Source: an uncultured Schaedlerella sp. (GTDB taxonomy: Bacteria > Bacillota > Clostridia > Lachnospirales > Lachnospiraceae). Taken from it: a DNA stretch of 64,000 nt. Positions within the stretch are counted from its first letter, which is position 1. Every line of letters starts with the position of its first letter. The notes beneath the pieces were generated by a model that did no database searches, was not told the origin of the DNA, and was given only the letters and a program-made list of their open reading frames with translations. Shown here piece by piece: positions 32,395-41,271 of the stretch. Where the stretch lies: the NCBI GenBank assembly GCA_934435195.1, contig CAKSAJ010000001.1:62001-126000 (forward strand). Direction: 5' to 3'. Both the position numbers and the translations under genes were made by a program.

Positions 32395-33492
32395 CTAAAC
32401 TTCATATACGATATAATGATATTTTTTCAGTAGTTCCGCAGCTTGCACAGAAGAATCCTGATCATAAAATTCAATTAATAAAACGCCTTCTTCAAATTCA
32501 CGGTTATGAATAATACCAATGTTTTTGATACTGATGTGATTTGTTGCTAAAATTGTTGCAATTGTTGCAATTCCACCGGCTTCATCCACAATATCACAAT
32601 ATAATAAGAATTGACGCTTGATCGGTCCGGCTGAACTATTAGGCATCGAATTACGATAATCTCTGGAACTTTCAAACATACAATATAATTCCCGTTCAGA
32701 AGACTGATCGATTAATTTTTTCGTTTCAGATAAAGAATCAATAAAACCACCGAGGATTTTTGAAATCGGTTCTTTATTTTTTAAGCAAATCTGTTGCCAC
32801 ATAATTGGTGATGAGGATGCAATCCTTGTAATGTCTTTAAATCCTCCGGCTGCAAGCATCTTCATTAATTCATCATCTGTGTCAGTTTCTTTAACGAAAT
32901 TCACAAGATTCGAAGCAATAATATGCGGAAGATGGCTGATAGTTCCGGTAAGCATATCATGCTGGTGATAATCAAGTTCAATAGGTAATGCCTTTAATGA
33001 AGAAACAAATGCCTTATAGGCTTCCACTTTTTCTCTTGCAACATTTGCTGAAGGCGTAAGAATATAGTAAGCATTCTCGATAAGAATTGCTTTTGAATTT
33101 ACAAAACCACTTTTTTCAGAACCTGCCATCGGATGCCCTCCGATAAAATTTTCTTCTAATCCAAGTCGAATGATTTCTTCGTGGATGGATGTTTTTACGC
33201 TGCCAACATCTGTTAAAATACAATTTGGTGAGATATAATCCTTTAATTGGCTTAAATAAGCATTGTTAAAGGAAATTGGTGCACATAAAAAAATATAATC
33301 ACAATCTCTAAAATTGTCATCAATAGAAGAAGAAACAGTATGGATAATTTCTTCTTGAACAGCAAGTGCAAGCGTTTCTTTATTTTTGTCAAATGCAAGA
33401 AGTTCATAGTCGGGATAATATTGGCGAATTGCTTTTGCAATAGAACCACCAATCAACCCAAGACCAACAAAACCGATTTTTTTTGTCTTCAT
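32395..33492 (-). CDS. tyrA: Prephenate dehydrogenase with C-terminal ACT domain
   Basis: A 365-residue enzyme for tyrosine synthesis. Residues 1-170 form the NAD(P)-binding domain (IGFVGLGLIGGSIAKAIRQY and CAPISFNNAYL), followed by TDVGSVKTSIHEEI and FIGGHPMAGSEKSGF with the catalytic-region His. SHLPHIIASNLVNF is in the helical domain. Residues about 290-365 form an ACT domain (LLYCDIVDEAGGIATIATIL and HISIKNIGIIHNREFEEGVL), probably binding tyrosine for feedback inhibition. AAGGAGA lies before the ATG. It is divergent from the EF-G paralogue. Confidence 0.94.
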   Translation of the reverse strand: MKTKKIGFVGLGLIGGSIAKAIRQYYPDYELLAFDKNKETLALAVQEEIIHTVSSSIDDNFRDCDYIFLCAPISFNNAYLSQLKDYISPNCILTDVGSVKTSIHEEIIRLGLEENFIGGHPMAGSEKSGFVNSKAILIENAYYILTPSANVAREKVEAYKAFVSSLKALPIELDYHQHDMLTGTISHLPHIIASNLVNFVKETDTDDELMKMLAAGGFKDITRIASSSPIMWQQICLKNKEPISKILGGFIDSLSETKKLIDQSSERELYCMFESSRDYRNSMPNSSAGPIKRQFLLYCDIVDEAGGIATIATILATNHISIKNIGIIHNREFEEGVLLIEFYDQDSSVQAAELLKKYHYIVYEV

Positions 33493-33620
33493 AATAAATC
33501 TCCTTCTTTATATGTATGCATATATTTAAGTATATTATCATTTTAACGTGTAAAAGTAAAGAAGAGTAGAACTTAAAAAAAGAGGAACAGAAAAAATATT
33601 GTGTAAAATATATAAAAAGG

Positions 33621-33649
33621 TTGTAATATCATAAAAAGTTTAGTACAAT
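33621..33649 (+). promoter_or_regulatory. Sigma-A promoter of the EF-G paralogue
   Basis: TTGTAA (33621-33626), a 17-base spacer and TACAAT (33644-33649), about 70 bases before the start at 33722. The decamer ATATGTATGC occurs both here (33661-33670) and near the tyrA start (about 33511), possibly a shared site for the divergent genes or chance in AT-rich DNA. Confidence 0.6.
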
Positions 33650-33721
33650 ATTCACATATCATATGTATGCGGAATAAGAACGAGAAAAGACATGCATAAA
33701 AACATACAAGGAGGCAGCAAC

Positions 33722-35797
33722 ATGAAGGTTTACAGAACAGACGAGATTAGAAACGTGGTATTACTCGGACATGGAGGTAGTGGAAAGACAAGTCTTGCGG
33801 AGGCAATGCTTTATGTATCAGGAGCAACAACTCGTATGGGAAAGGTTTCAGAATCCAATACAGTAAGCGATTTTGATAAAGAAGAACAAAAACGTGGTTT
33901 TTCAATCGGAACAAGTTTGATTCCAATCGAGTGGGAAAAAGCAAAGATTAATATTTTAGATACTCCTGGATATTTTGATTTTGTAGGTGAAGTGGAAGAA
34001 GCTGTCAGTGCAGCAGACGCAGCAGTTATTGTTGTATCAGGTAAAGCGGGCGTACAGGTTGGAACTGAAAAAGCATGGGAACTTTGTGATAAATACAATC
34101 TTCCACGAATGATTTATGTAACAGAGATGGATGTGGACGATGCAAGTTTCCGACAGGTAGTGGAAGATCTTACAACACGTTATGGGAAAAAAATTGCACC
34201 ACATTTCCAGCCAATTCGTGAAAATGAAAAATTAGTAGGTTATATTAATGTAATTAAGAATGCAGCACGACGTTACACAGAAATAGGACAGAGAGAGGAA
34301 TGTGAAATTCCGGAATATTGTCTGCCAAACCTTCAGATATTAAGAGATTCCTTGATGGAAGCTGTTGCAGAGACAAGTGAAGAGTTTATGGATCGTTATT
34401 TTAATGGAGAAGAGTTCTCTATAGAAGAAATCCGTGCAGCTATGCGTACAGAAGTAATGGACGGAACAATTGTACCGGTAGCAATGGGATCAAATATACA
34501 GGCCCAGGGTGTTGCTAATCTTTTGTCTGATATTGTTCGTTTCTTCCCAAGTCCAGATAAAAGAACTTGCGTTGGTATTAATCGTACAACGAATGATATT
34601 TATGAGGCTAATTACGAATTTTCAAAAGCAAAAACAGCTTATGTATTTAAGACAATGGTAGATCCATTTATTGGAAAATATTCATTTATTAAAGTATGCT
34701 CCGGAGTATTAAAAGGAGATGATGTATTATATAATCCTAATTCAGATGCAGAAGAAAAACCTGGCAAGCTTTACGTTATGTGTGGAAATAAACCAACCGA
34801 AGTATCAGAATTGTTTGCAGGCGATATAGGAGCAGTTGCAAAACTTTCTAATACGGCTACTGGAGATACACTTGCTACAAAAAACACACAAGTACTGTAT
34901 CCAAAGACAGATTATTCTCTACCTTATACATATATGAGATATCGAGTAAAAAATAAAGGTGATGAAGATAAAGTGTCTCAGGCATTATCCAGAATGATGG
35001 CAGAGGATGTAACATTAAAAGCTGTCAATGACAGTGAAAATCATCAGTCTCTGTTGTATGGTATGGGCGAGCAGCATTTGGAAATCGCTGCAAGCAAAAT
35101 TGCTGCAAGATATAAAGTGGAAATCACATTAGAAACGCCAAAAGTAGCATTTCGTGAGACAATCAAAAAGAATTCTGACGTGGATTCAAAGTACAAAAAA
35201 CAATCTGGTGGACATGGTCAGTACGGACATGTAAAGATGAGATTCAGCCCATCTGGAGATCTTGAGACACCATTTGTTTTTGAAGAAGAAGTTGTAGGCG
35301 GAGCTGTTCCAAAGAACTTCTTCCCGGCAGTAGAAAAAGGATTGCAGGAATCTGTATTAAAAGGACCTTTGGCAGGATATCCTGTTGTTGGAGTGAAGGC
35401 AGTTTTATATGATGGATCTTATCATCCTGTAGATTCATCAGAGATGGCTTTCAAAACAGCTACGATCCAGGCATTTAAGAAAGGATTTATGGAAGCAGGT
35501 CCGGTTCTTCTTGAGCCAATTGCATCCTTAAAAGTAACAGTTCCTGATAGTTATACAGGAGATGTCATGGGAGATTTGAACAAACGAAGAGGAAGAGTAC
35601 TTGGTATGAATCCTGTTGCAGGCGGCAAGCAAGTGATAGAAGCAGATATTCCGATGACAGGACTGTTTGGTTATTGCACAGTACTTCGTTCTATGACAGG
35701 TGGAAGAGGAACTTACGAATATACATTTTCCAGATATGAGCAGGCTCCTTCAGATGTTCAGGAAAAAGAAATTGCAGCAAGAGCACAAGAGGCATAA
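33722..35797 (+). CDS. EF-G paralogue (translation factor GTPase) with altered G4 motif
   Basis: A 691-residue EF-G-like protein. The start at 33722 has AAGGAGG about 7 bases upstream; the longer ORF from 33692 has none. G1 is LLGHGGSGKTSLAEAML, switch I region EEQKRGFSIGTS and G3 LDTPGYFDF. The G4 motif, NKMD in normal EF-G, reads TEMD at residues 134-137 in MIYVTEMDVDDASF. Domains III-V follow, with SGGHGQYGHVKMRFSP, SEMAFKTATIQAFKKG and RGRVLGMNP. It belongs to the second EF-G class (FusA2-like) and is not next to ribosomal protein genes. It may act in a special translation state such as starvation. The altered G4 suggests changed guanine recognition, but may be usual for this clade. Confidence 0.85.
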   Translation: MKVYRTDEIRNVVLLGHGGSGKTSLAEAMLYVSGATTRMGKVSESNTVSDFDKEEQKRGFSIGTSLIPIEWEKAKINILDTPGYFDFVGEVEEAVSAADAAVIVVSGKAGVQVGTEKAWELCDKYNLPRMIYVTEMDVDDASFRQVVEDLTTRYGKKIAPHFQPIRENEKLVGYINVIKNAARRYTEIGQREECEIPEYCLPNLQILRDSLMEAVAETSEEFMDRYFNGEEFSIEEIRAAMRTEVMDGTIVPVAMGSNIQAQGVANLLSDIVRFFPSPDKRTCVGINRTTNDIYEANYEFSKAKTAYVFKTMVDPFIGKYSFIKVCSGVLKGDDVLYNPNSDAEEKPGKLYVMCGNKPTEVSELFAGDIGAVAKLSNTATGDTLATKNTQVLYPKTDYSLPYTYMRYRVKNKGDEDKVSQALSRMMAEDVTLKAVNDSENHQSLLYGMGEQHLEIAASKIAARYKVEITLETPKVAFRETIKKNSDVDSKYKKQSGGHGQYGHVKMRFSPSGDLETPFVFEEEVVGGAVPKNFFPAVEKGLQESVLKGPLAGYPVVGVKAVLYDGSYHPVDSSEMAFKTATIQAFKKGFMEAGPVLLEPIASLKVTVPDSYTGDVMGDLNKRRGRVLGMNPVAGGKQVIEADIPMTGLFGYCTVLRSMTGGRGTYEYTFSRYEQAPSDVQEKEIAARAQEA

Positions 35798-35823
35798 TAT
35801 AAAAGAAAATCATAAAAATAATA

Positions 35824-35867
35824 GAAGGGAGTGGCACTATGGAAGTGAGCCACTCCCTTCCATAGTG
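35824..35867. promoter_or_regulatory. Two mutually exclusive perfect hairpins after the EF-G paralogue
   Basis: Stem A: GAAGGGAGTGGC (35824-35835) with GCCACTCCCTTC (35849-35860). Stem B: CACTATGGAAG (35835-35845) with CTTCCATAGTG (35857-35867). Both are perfect and share bases at both sides, so only one can form. The loop of A contains the left arm of B. No clean T-run follows on the plus strand. It may be a 3'-end or antiterminator-like element. Confidence 0.55.
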
Positions 35868-35925
35868 TAAAAAAGTTAAAAAAAGATTGTACATTTATAA
35901 ATACGTTTTATCTTGTACAAAATTA

Positions 35926-35954
35926 TTGTACTTTCCATATAAAAGTGCTATAAT
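35926..35954 (+). promoter_or_regulatory. trkA promoter (extended -10)
   Basis: TTGTAC (35926-35931), 17 bases, then TATAAT (35949-35954) preceded by TGC, an extended -10. TTGTAC occurs three times within 45 bases (near 35888, 35913 and 35926), so a regulator reading TGTAC is possible. Confidence 0.65.
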
Positions 35955-36008
35955 TCATCTACTGTTCAGATAGATGAAATCTAAAGAAAAAAGTAGAGGA
36001 AAAGAAAA

Positions 36009-37367
36009 ATGAAGATAGTCATTATTGGTGATGGGAAGGTTGGATATAAGCTTGCAAAAGCTCTTTCCGCAGAAGATTATGATGTTGTATTGATTGACAG
36101 TAATGAAGAAAAGCTAATGGAGGCGATGAACCGACTGGATATTATGTGTATTCCGGGTGAAGGTGGAAGTGCAGAAGTGCAAAAAAATGCCGGCGTACCG
36201 GATGCTGATTTGGTGATTGCATGTACTTCAACAGATGAGTGTAATATGCTTAGTTGTCTCATTGCGAGAAGGATTGGTGCAAAACATACGATTGCACGAG
36301 TAAGAAATCCAATTTACTATAAACAGATTGACTTGCTCAAAGAAGACTTGCGGTTAAGCATGGCGGTAAATCCGGAACTTGCGGTTGCCGGAGAAATTTC
36401 ACGTGTGCTTTTGTTTCCTGATGCCAGTAAGGTTGAAACATTTGTAAAAGGGAGAGTGGAGCTTGTTGAATTTCTTATCGCTAAGGGAAATAAGCTTGCA
36501 GGCATGTCCCTTGCGGAGATTAATAATCAGTATCAGATTAAAGTATTAGTCTGCGCTGTAGAACGCGGAGACGATGTGTTTATTCCTGGTGGAGAATATG
36601 TAATGCAAGAAGGAGATCGTCTTCATGTGGCAGCTTCGCACAAGGAAATTGGACTATTTTTCAAAGTGTTTGGAAGCCGAAGAACCAAAATTAAAAAAGT
36701 CCTGATCTGTGGCGGAGGAAGTGTAAGTTATTATCTTGCGTTACAATTATGTGGATTGGGAATGCAGGTGAAGATTATTGAATTGAATAAAAAAAGATGT
36801 GAAGATTTGTGTGAGATACTTCCAAAAGCTACTATTATTTGTGGAGATGCAACAAACCATGATCTGCTCATGGAGGAAGGGGTTCAAGATGCAGACGCAT
36901 TTGTAGCTCTGACAGGTATGGATGAAGAAAACATTATTTTGTCATTATTTGCAAAGAGTCAGAATGTAGGGAAAATCATTACAAAAGTAAATGAAGATCA
37001 ACGTGCACAGATGGTAGAGGATTATGGAATTGATAGTATTGTGTCTGCCAAAACGGTGACTGCGGATGTTATCTTAAGTTATGTTCGAGCACGAAAGAAT
37101 TCACAGGGAAGTGCAAATGTAGAAACAATGTATCGGCTTATTGATGAGAAAGTTGAAGCTTTGGAGTTTATTGTTAAGAAAGAAACCCGTTATACAAATG
37201 TTCCATTAAAAGAATTACAATTGAAGAGCAATAACCTGATTGCATGTATTGCACGTAAACGAAAGATTATTATCCCTAACGGAGATGATTCCATCCAGGT
37301 TGGAGACAATGTAATCGTAATTACAATGGAAAGACAAATCCGTGATATTGAGGATATTTTGTTGTAG
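36009..37367 (+). CDS. trkA: Trk potassium uptake regulatory subunit TrkA
   Basis: A 452-residue cytoplasmic protein with two RCK modules. The first NAD-binding half starts MKIVIIGDGKVGYKLAKALS. The second starts near residue 232 with VLICGGGSVSYYLALQLCGL. Each is followed by a TrkA-C type domain (about 140-220 and 370-450). It gates TrkH in response to nucleotides. TAGAGGAAAAG lies before the ATG. trkH begins 8 bases after the stop, so the two form an operon. Confidence 0.94.
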   Translation: MKIVIIGDGKVGYKLAKALSAEDYDVVLIDSNEEKLMEAMNRLDIMCIPGEGGSAEVQKNAGVPDADLVIACTSTDECNMLSCLIARRIGAKHTIARVRNPIYYKQIDLLKEDLRLSMAVNPELAVAGEISRVLLFPDASKVETFVKGRVELVEFLIAKGNKLAGMSLAEINNQYQIKVLVCAVERGDDVFIPGGEYVMQEGDRLHVAASHKEIGLFFKVFGSRRTKIKKVLICGGGSVSYYLALQLCGLGMQVKIIELNKKRCEDLCEILPKATIICGDATNHDLLMEEGVQDADAFVALTGMDEENIILSLFAKSQNVGKIITKVNEDQRAQMVEDYGIDSIVSAKTVTADVILSYVRARKNSQGSANVETMYRLIDEKVEALEFIVKKETRYTNVPLKELQLKSNNLIACIARKRKIIIPNGDDSIQVGDNVIVITMERQIRDIEDILL

Positions 37368-37375
37368 GTGTTGAT

Positions 37376-38821
37376 ATGAATAAGAAAATGATAATGTATA
37401 TATTAGCAAAAATGGTGGGAGTAGAGGGTATTGTACTATTGCTCCCGGCAATTGTATCTTTAATATACAGAGAAAAAAGTGGTTTTTGTTTTCTGATAGT
37501 AAGTGCAGTATTGATATTGGTATATTTTTTGCTGGGAAGAAAAGTTCCTAAGAACAAAAGAATATATGCAAAGGACGGATTAGTAATTGTTGGTGCAGCA
37601 TGGATTTTATGGTCACTCTTTGGTGCTGCTCCATTTTATATAAGTGGAAGTATTCCAAATTATCTGGATGCATTTTTTGAAACAGTATCTGGCTTTACAA
37701 CAACAGGTTCTACGATATTAACAGATATTGAAGCTCTTCCGATGGGGATGTCTTTCTGGAGAAGTCTGACACATTGGATTGGCGGAATGGGTGTGCTGGT
37801 CTTTGTTATGGTACTGACATCTCTTGATGATGATGATTCTATGCATTTAATGAGAGCAGAGGTTCCGGGTCCGGAAGCAGATAAACTTGTGCCAAAGGCA
37901 AGATATACTGCAAGAATTTTATACGCCATGTATTTTGTGTTGACAGCGGCAGAAGTTATATTTTTAATGTTCGGAGGAATGAATTTCTTTGATGCATTAT
38001 TACACGCATTTAGTACTGCTGGAACCGGTGGCTTTTCCAATAAAAATAGCAGTGTTGCATATTATGACAGTGCTTATATTGATGGTGTAATTACAGTGTT
38101 TATGATCTTATTTGGAGTTAATTTTAATTTATATTTTCTCCTTCGCCTAAGAAATTGGAAAGAAGCATTAAAAAACGAAGAGCTGCATGCATACCTTGGA
38201 ATTATTGCAGGTTCCATAGCTATTATTAGTTTAAATATTGTAGGAATGTACGGAAATATTTTACATGCATTCCGATATGCATCATTCCAGGTAGCAGCAA
38301 TTATCACGACAACAGGATTTTGTACAGCAAATTACAATCTGTGGCCAGAACTGTCTAAGACAATATTGTTGAGTCTTATGATCATTGGTGCATGTGCCGG
38401 GTCTACAGGTGGCGGAATTAAAGTCTCACGATTATTGATTATGTTAAAAAGCATAAAAAAACAAGTAAAAAGCATGTTGCATCCAAAAGCAGTTACGATT
38501 GTAAAAGTGAACGGAAAGAAAATAAATGAAAGTACTATGAAAGGTGTATATATTTATTTTATATGTTATATAATGATATTGATGGCATCCGTATTACTTG
38601 TCTCTATTAATAATTTTGATTTTGCAACAACATTTAGTTCCGTGCTTACAACTTTAAATAATGTTGGGCCGGGTATTTCACAGATCGGTCCAGTTGAAAA
38701 CTTCTACAAGTTTTCGGCATTATCTAAAATCGTTTTTTGCATGGATATGTTACTTGGAAGATTAGAAATATTCCCATATTTATTATTGTTATCGCCGGAA
38801 CTTTGGAGAAGACGATTCTAA
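37376..38821 (+). CDS. trkH: Trk potassium uptake channel subunit TrkH
   Basis: A 481-residue membrane protein with the repeated P-loop filter motifs of the Trk/Ktr family. Glycine-centred pore segments include SGFTTTGSTIL, FSTAGTGGFSNK, ITTTGFCTANYN and TLNNVGPGIS. ACAGSTGGGIKVSR is a conserved element before the last repeat. It carries K+ into the cell with TrkA. GTGTTGATATG at the start shows a weak ribosome binding site, consistent with coupling to trkA. Confidence 0.94.
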   Translation: MNKKMIMYILAKMVGVEGIVLLLPAIVSLIYREKSGFCFLIVSAVLILVYFLLGRKVPKNKRIYAKDGLVIVGAAWILWSLFGAAPFYISGSIPNYLDAFFETVSGFTTTGSTILTDIEALPMGMSFWRSLTHWIGGMGVLVFVMVLTSLDDDDSMHLMRAEVPGPEADKLVPKARYTARILYAMYFVLTAAEVIFLMFGGMNFFDALLHAFSTAGTGGFSNKNSSVAYYDSAYIDGVITVFMILFGVNFNLYFLLRLRNWKEALKNEELHAYLGIIAGSIAIISLNIVGMYGNILHAFRYASFQVAAIITTTGFCTANYNLWPELSKTILLSLMIIGACAGSTGGGIKVSRLLIMLKSIKKQVKSMLHPKAVTIVKVNGKKINESTMKGVYIYFICYIMILMASVLLVSINNFDFATTFSSVLTTLNNVGPGISQIGPVENFYKFSALSKIVFCMDMLLGRLEIFPYLLLLSPELWRRRF

Positions 38822-38867
38822 TAGTAGTTAAAAGACAAGCTTATGAGGATAAAAGCAGGAGAGAAAA

Positions 38868-40466
38868 ATGAAAAAAGGAAAATGGAAGCTGGCATCGGTA
38901 ATAGCAATACTGATTCTGGCAGGATTATATTATTATATAGCATTACCGGCAATTAATATTCATGCAACAGACATATGGATGTTCATGCTGATCGTAGTAG
39001 TTTTAATAGGAGCGGTTTATCTTGTAAAGAAAAAGCCTACAAAGTTTGAAATGAAAAGACTACTGGGTTTTAAGATTATCGCCGGAATTTTGATTTTGCT
39101 TATCGCAGTTTATTTGATTGGCAGTTTGTTGTCTTCGCCAATTATAAATGCAAAGAAATATCAGAAATTATTGAATGTAGAGACCGGGAAATTTACTACA
39201 GATGTAGAAGAATTATCATTTGATCAGATTCCATTGTTAGACAAAGATTCTGCAACGATTCTTGGAAATCGTAAAATGGGAAGTATGGTAGATATGGTTT
39301 CGCAGTTTGAGGTTGATGATCTTTATAGTCAGATCAACTATAATGACCAGCCGGTCCGGGTATCTCCGCTTCGTTATGCAAGTTTAATCAAATGGTTTAC
39401 GAATCAAAAGGAAGGTATTCCGGCATATATTCGCATTGATATGGCAACGCAAAATACAGAGCTTGTTAAATTAAGTGAAGGCATGAAATATACAACCAGC
39501 GATCATTTTAACAGAAATATTTATCGTCATTTGCGTTTTAATTATCCGACTTATATTTTTAATGAATTAAGCTTTGAGGTGAATGATGAGGGAGTTCCTT
39601 ATTGGATATGTCCTGTTAGGCAATATAACATTGGGTTGTTTGGCGGTGTGACGGTAGGAAGGGTTGTCCTTTGTAACGCAATTACAGGAGAAACACAGGA
39701 TTATGCAATAGAAGATGCCCCAGAATGGATAGACCGTGCTTATTCTGCAGATTTACTTGTAGAATTATATAATTATCATGGAACTCTAAAGCATGGATAT
39801 TTTAATAGTATTTTAGGACAGAAAGATTGCCTTATGACAACAAGTGGATATAATTATCTGGCAATTGATGATGATGTCTGGGTATATACTGGTGTAACAT
39901 CTGTCAGCGGAGATCAATCTAATGTTGGTTTTGTTCTTATGAATCAACGTACTATGGAAACAAAATTTTATGAAGTAGAAGGTGCAACAGAAGATTCAGC
40001 AATGTCTTCTGCTGAAGGTCAGGTACAGAATCTGAAATATAAGGCTACATTTCCGTTGCTTTTAAATATTTCCGGTGAGCCGACATATTTTATTGCATTA
40101 AAGGATGATGCCGGACTTGTAAAAAAATATGCGATGGTTAATGTTCAAAAATATCAAATTGTTGCAATAGGAGATACAGTAAGTGCCTGTGAAGACGCAT
40201 ACGTTCAATTAATGTATGAAAATGGTATTAAAGTGAAAGATGAAAGCGTTAAAGAAACAGAATCTATTTCGGGAAAAATAACAAAAATTGTACAAGGCGT
40301 AGTGGATGGGAATTCTCATTACTATATGATGTTGGAAAAATCAGATGAGATTTTTGATATTTCAGTTATAGATTATATTGATGTGATTAAATACAATGTC
40401 GGAGATGAAATTACATTGGAATATCAGGAAGGAAAACAAACAAATACCGTAATCAATATTAAATAA
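38868..40466 (+). CDS. Conserved membrane protein of unknown function downstream of trkAH
   Basis: A 532-residue protein not recognised as a named family. Three membrane segments at about 8-27, 35-53 and 67-88 anchor a large domain of about 440 residues, probably extracellular judging by its beta-rich composition. Visible stretches: HFNRNIYRHLRFNYPTYIF, VPYWICPVRQYNIGLFGGVT and LCNAITGETQDYAIEDAPEW, whose pattern weakly recalls PepSY-type repeats. A C-terminal part (SISGKITKIVQGVVDGNSHY) looks like an OB-like beta domain. AGGAGAG precedes the ATG. It is only 46 bases from trkH and ends in its own terminator, so it may be co-expressed with the K+ system. Confidence 0.7.
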   Translation: MKKGKWKLASVIAILILAGLYYYIALPAINIHATDIWMFMLIVVVLIGAVYLVKKKPTKFEMKRLLGFKIIAGILILLIAVYLIGSLLSSPIINAKKYQKLLNVETGKFTTDVEELSFDQIPLLDKDSATILGNRKMGSMVDMVSQFEVDDLYSQINYNDQPVRVSPLRYASLIKWFTNQKEGIPAYIRIDMATQNTELVKLSEGMKYTTSDHFNRNIYRHLRFNYPTYIFNELSFEVNDEGVPYWICPVRQYNIGLFGGVTVGRVVLCNAITGETQDYAIEDAPEWIDRAYSADLLVELYNYHGTLKHGYFNSILGQKDCLMTTSGYNYLAIDDDVWVYTGVTSVSGDQSNVGFVLMNQRTMETKFYEVEGATEDSAMSSAEGQVQNLKYKATFPLLLNISGEPTYFIALKDDAGLVKKYAMVNVQKYQIVAIGDTVSACEDAYVQLMYENGIKVKDESVKETESISGKITKIVQGVVDGNSHYYMMLEKSDEIFDISVIDYIDVIKYNVGDEITLEYQEGKQTNTVINIK

Positions 40467-40476
40467 AAATAACAAT

Positions 40477-40514
40477 GAAAAATCCTGCAGGAAAAATTCT
40501 TGCAGGATTTTTTT
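40477..40514 (+). terminator. Terminator after the 38868 gene
   Basis: AAAATCCTGCA pairs with TGCAGGATTTT around an 11-base A-rich loop, with a T-run running to 40514. It is also usable for the converging minus-strand gene at 40564. Confidence 0.85.
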
Positions 40515-40563
40515 GACCGATTAGCTGGTCATGATAAATTGTAATTCATTCTATCCGAAAGGA

Positions 40564-40986
40564 TTAACATAAAACCTTATATGCCGGATCATCAATATTA
40601 GGAATGTCTTCTTTGGATGCACTTACACTTACAAAGCACTCAATGTTGTTTGCAGTAGAAATTTTATCCAGTTTCTGAAGAAAATCCGGAAGACTGTTGA
40701 GTGTAATATCTGCCTGTTTCAATGCTCCATCGATAAAAATCGTATCAATATCATGATTACCTGCAACCATACCATATAAGAATCCCACAAATTCTTCTAA
40801 TGTCTCGATATCTTTGTAATCATCCATACAAATTGCGCGAACGTTAAAATCTACGCTATATGTATCTCTGTGGCTTTTTTTGATTAATACAACGTTACCG
40901 TTAGAAGTCTTAACCTTCTCATTTGCAAGTTCAATGATCTGCTGTGTTTTTCCGCTACCTTTCGGACCTGTGATTAAATTTACCAT
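40564..40986 (-). CDS. Small P-loop ATPase-like protein
   Basis: A 140-residue protein. The start at 40986 is preferred over 41061 because AAGGAGAG lies just upstream and the product then begins MVNLITGPKGSGKTQQIIE, a Walker A motif at the very N-terminus. A Walker B-like hydrophobic strand ends in DTIFIDGALKQ near residue 85, and CFVSVSASKEDIP follows, as in compact thymidine-kinase-like or RecA-like folds. No other domain is present. It is encoded alone on the minus strand with an AT-rich upstream region. Function not known. Confidence 0.7.
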   Translation of the reverse strand: MVNLITGPKGSGKTQQIIELANEKVKTSNGNVVLIKKSHRDTYSVDFNVRAICMDDYKDIETLEEFVGFLYGMVAGNHDIDTIFIDGALKQADITLNSLPDFLQKLDKISTANNIECFVSVSASKEDIPNIDDPAYKVLC

Positions 40987-41127
40987 GGCAATTCTCTCCT
41001 TTATGTAGAAAAATTTTTGAGTATTAATCTGCTCAAATCTCTTATAACTATTATACACCAAAGGGGTATTATGAACAACAAAAAAACAAAAAAAACATAA
41101 AAGTTCAAAAAAATCTTGAAATATTTA

Positions 41128-41156
41128 TTGACGAGTGGTATTCTTGTCTACAGTGT
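41128..41156 (+). promoter_or_regulatory. Promoter of the glycine riboswitch/symporter unit
   Basis: TTGACG at 41128-41133 is a good -35 box. A -10 candidate is TACAGT (41149-41154, 15-base spacing); the downstream TGTAGTA is an alternative. The start would fall just before the riboswitch. Confidence 0.45.
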
Positions 41157-41171
41157 AGTAAAGCACTAAAC

Positions 41172-41260
41172 TCAGGAGAGTCTCTTCAAAAAAATCTAAA
41201 GGAAGAGCGCCGAAGGTGTACGCAGCAATTCGCTGTCAATCTCTCAGGCAAAAGGATGGA
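41172..41260 (+). ncRNA. Glycine riboswitch, single aptamer
   Basis: The conserved gcvT-type aptamer core is visible: GGAGAGTCTCTT, then GGAAGAGCGCCGAAGG, a variable hairpin (GCAGCAATTCGCTGT) and CTCTCAGGCAAAAGGA. Only one aptamer is seen. The symporter's ribosome binding site GGAGG (41258-41262) touches its 3' end and there is no terminator hairpin, so control is probably translational. The gene it serves is an amino-acid importer, which fits glycine or alanine sensing. Confidence 0.9.
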
Positions 41261-41271
41261 GGAATATAAAC

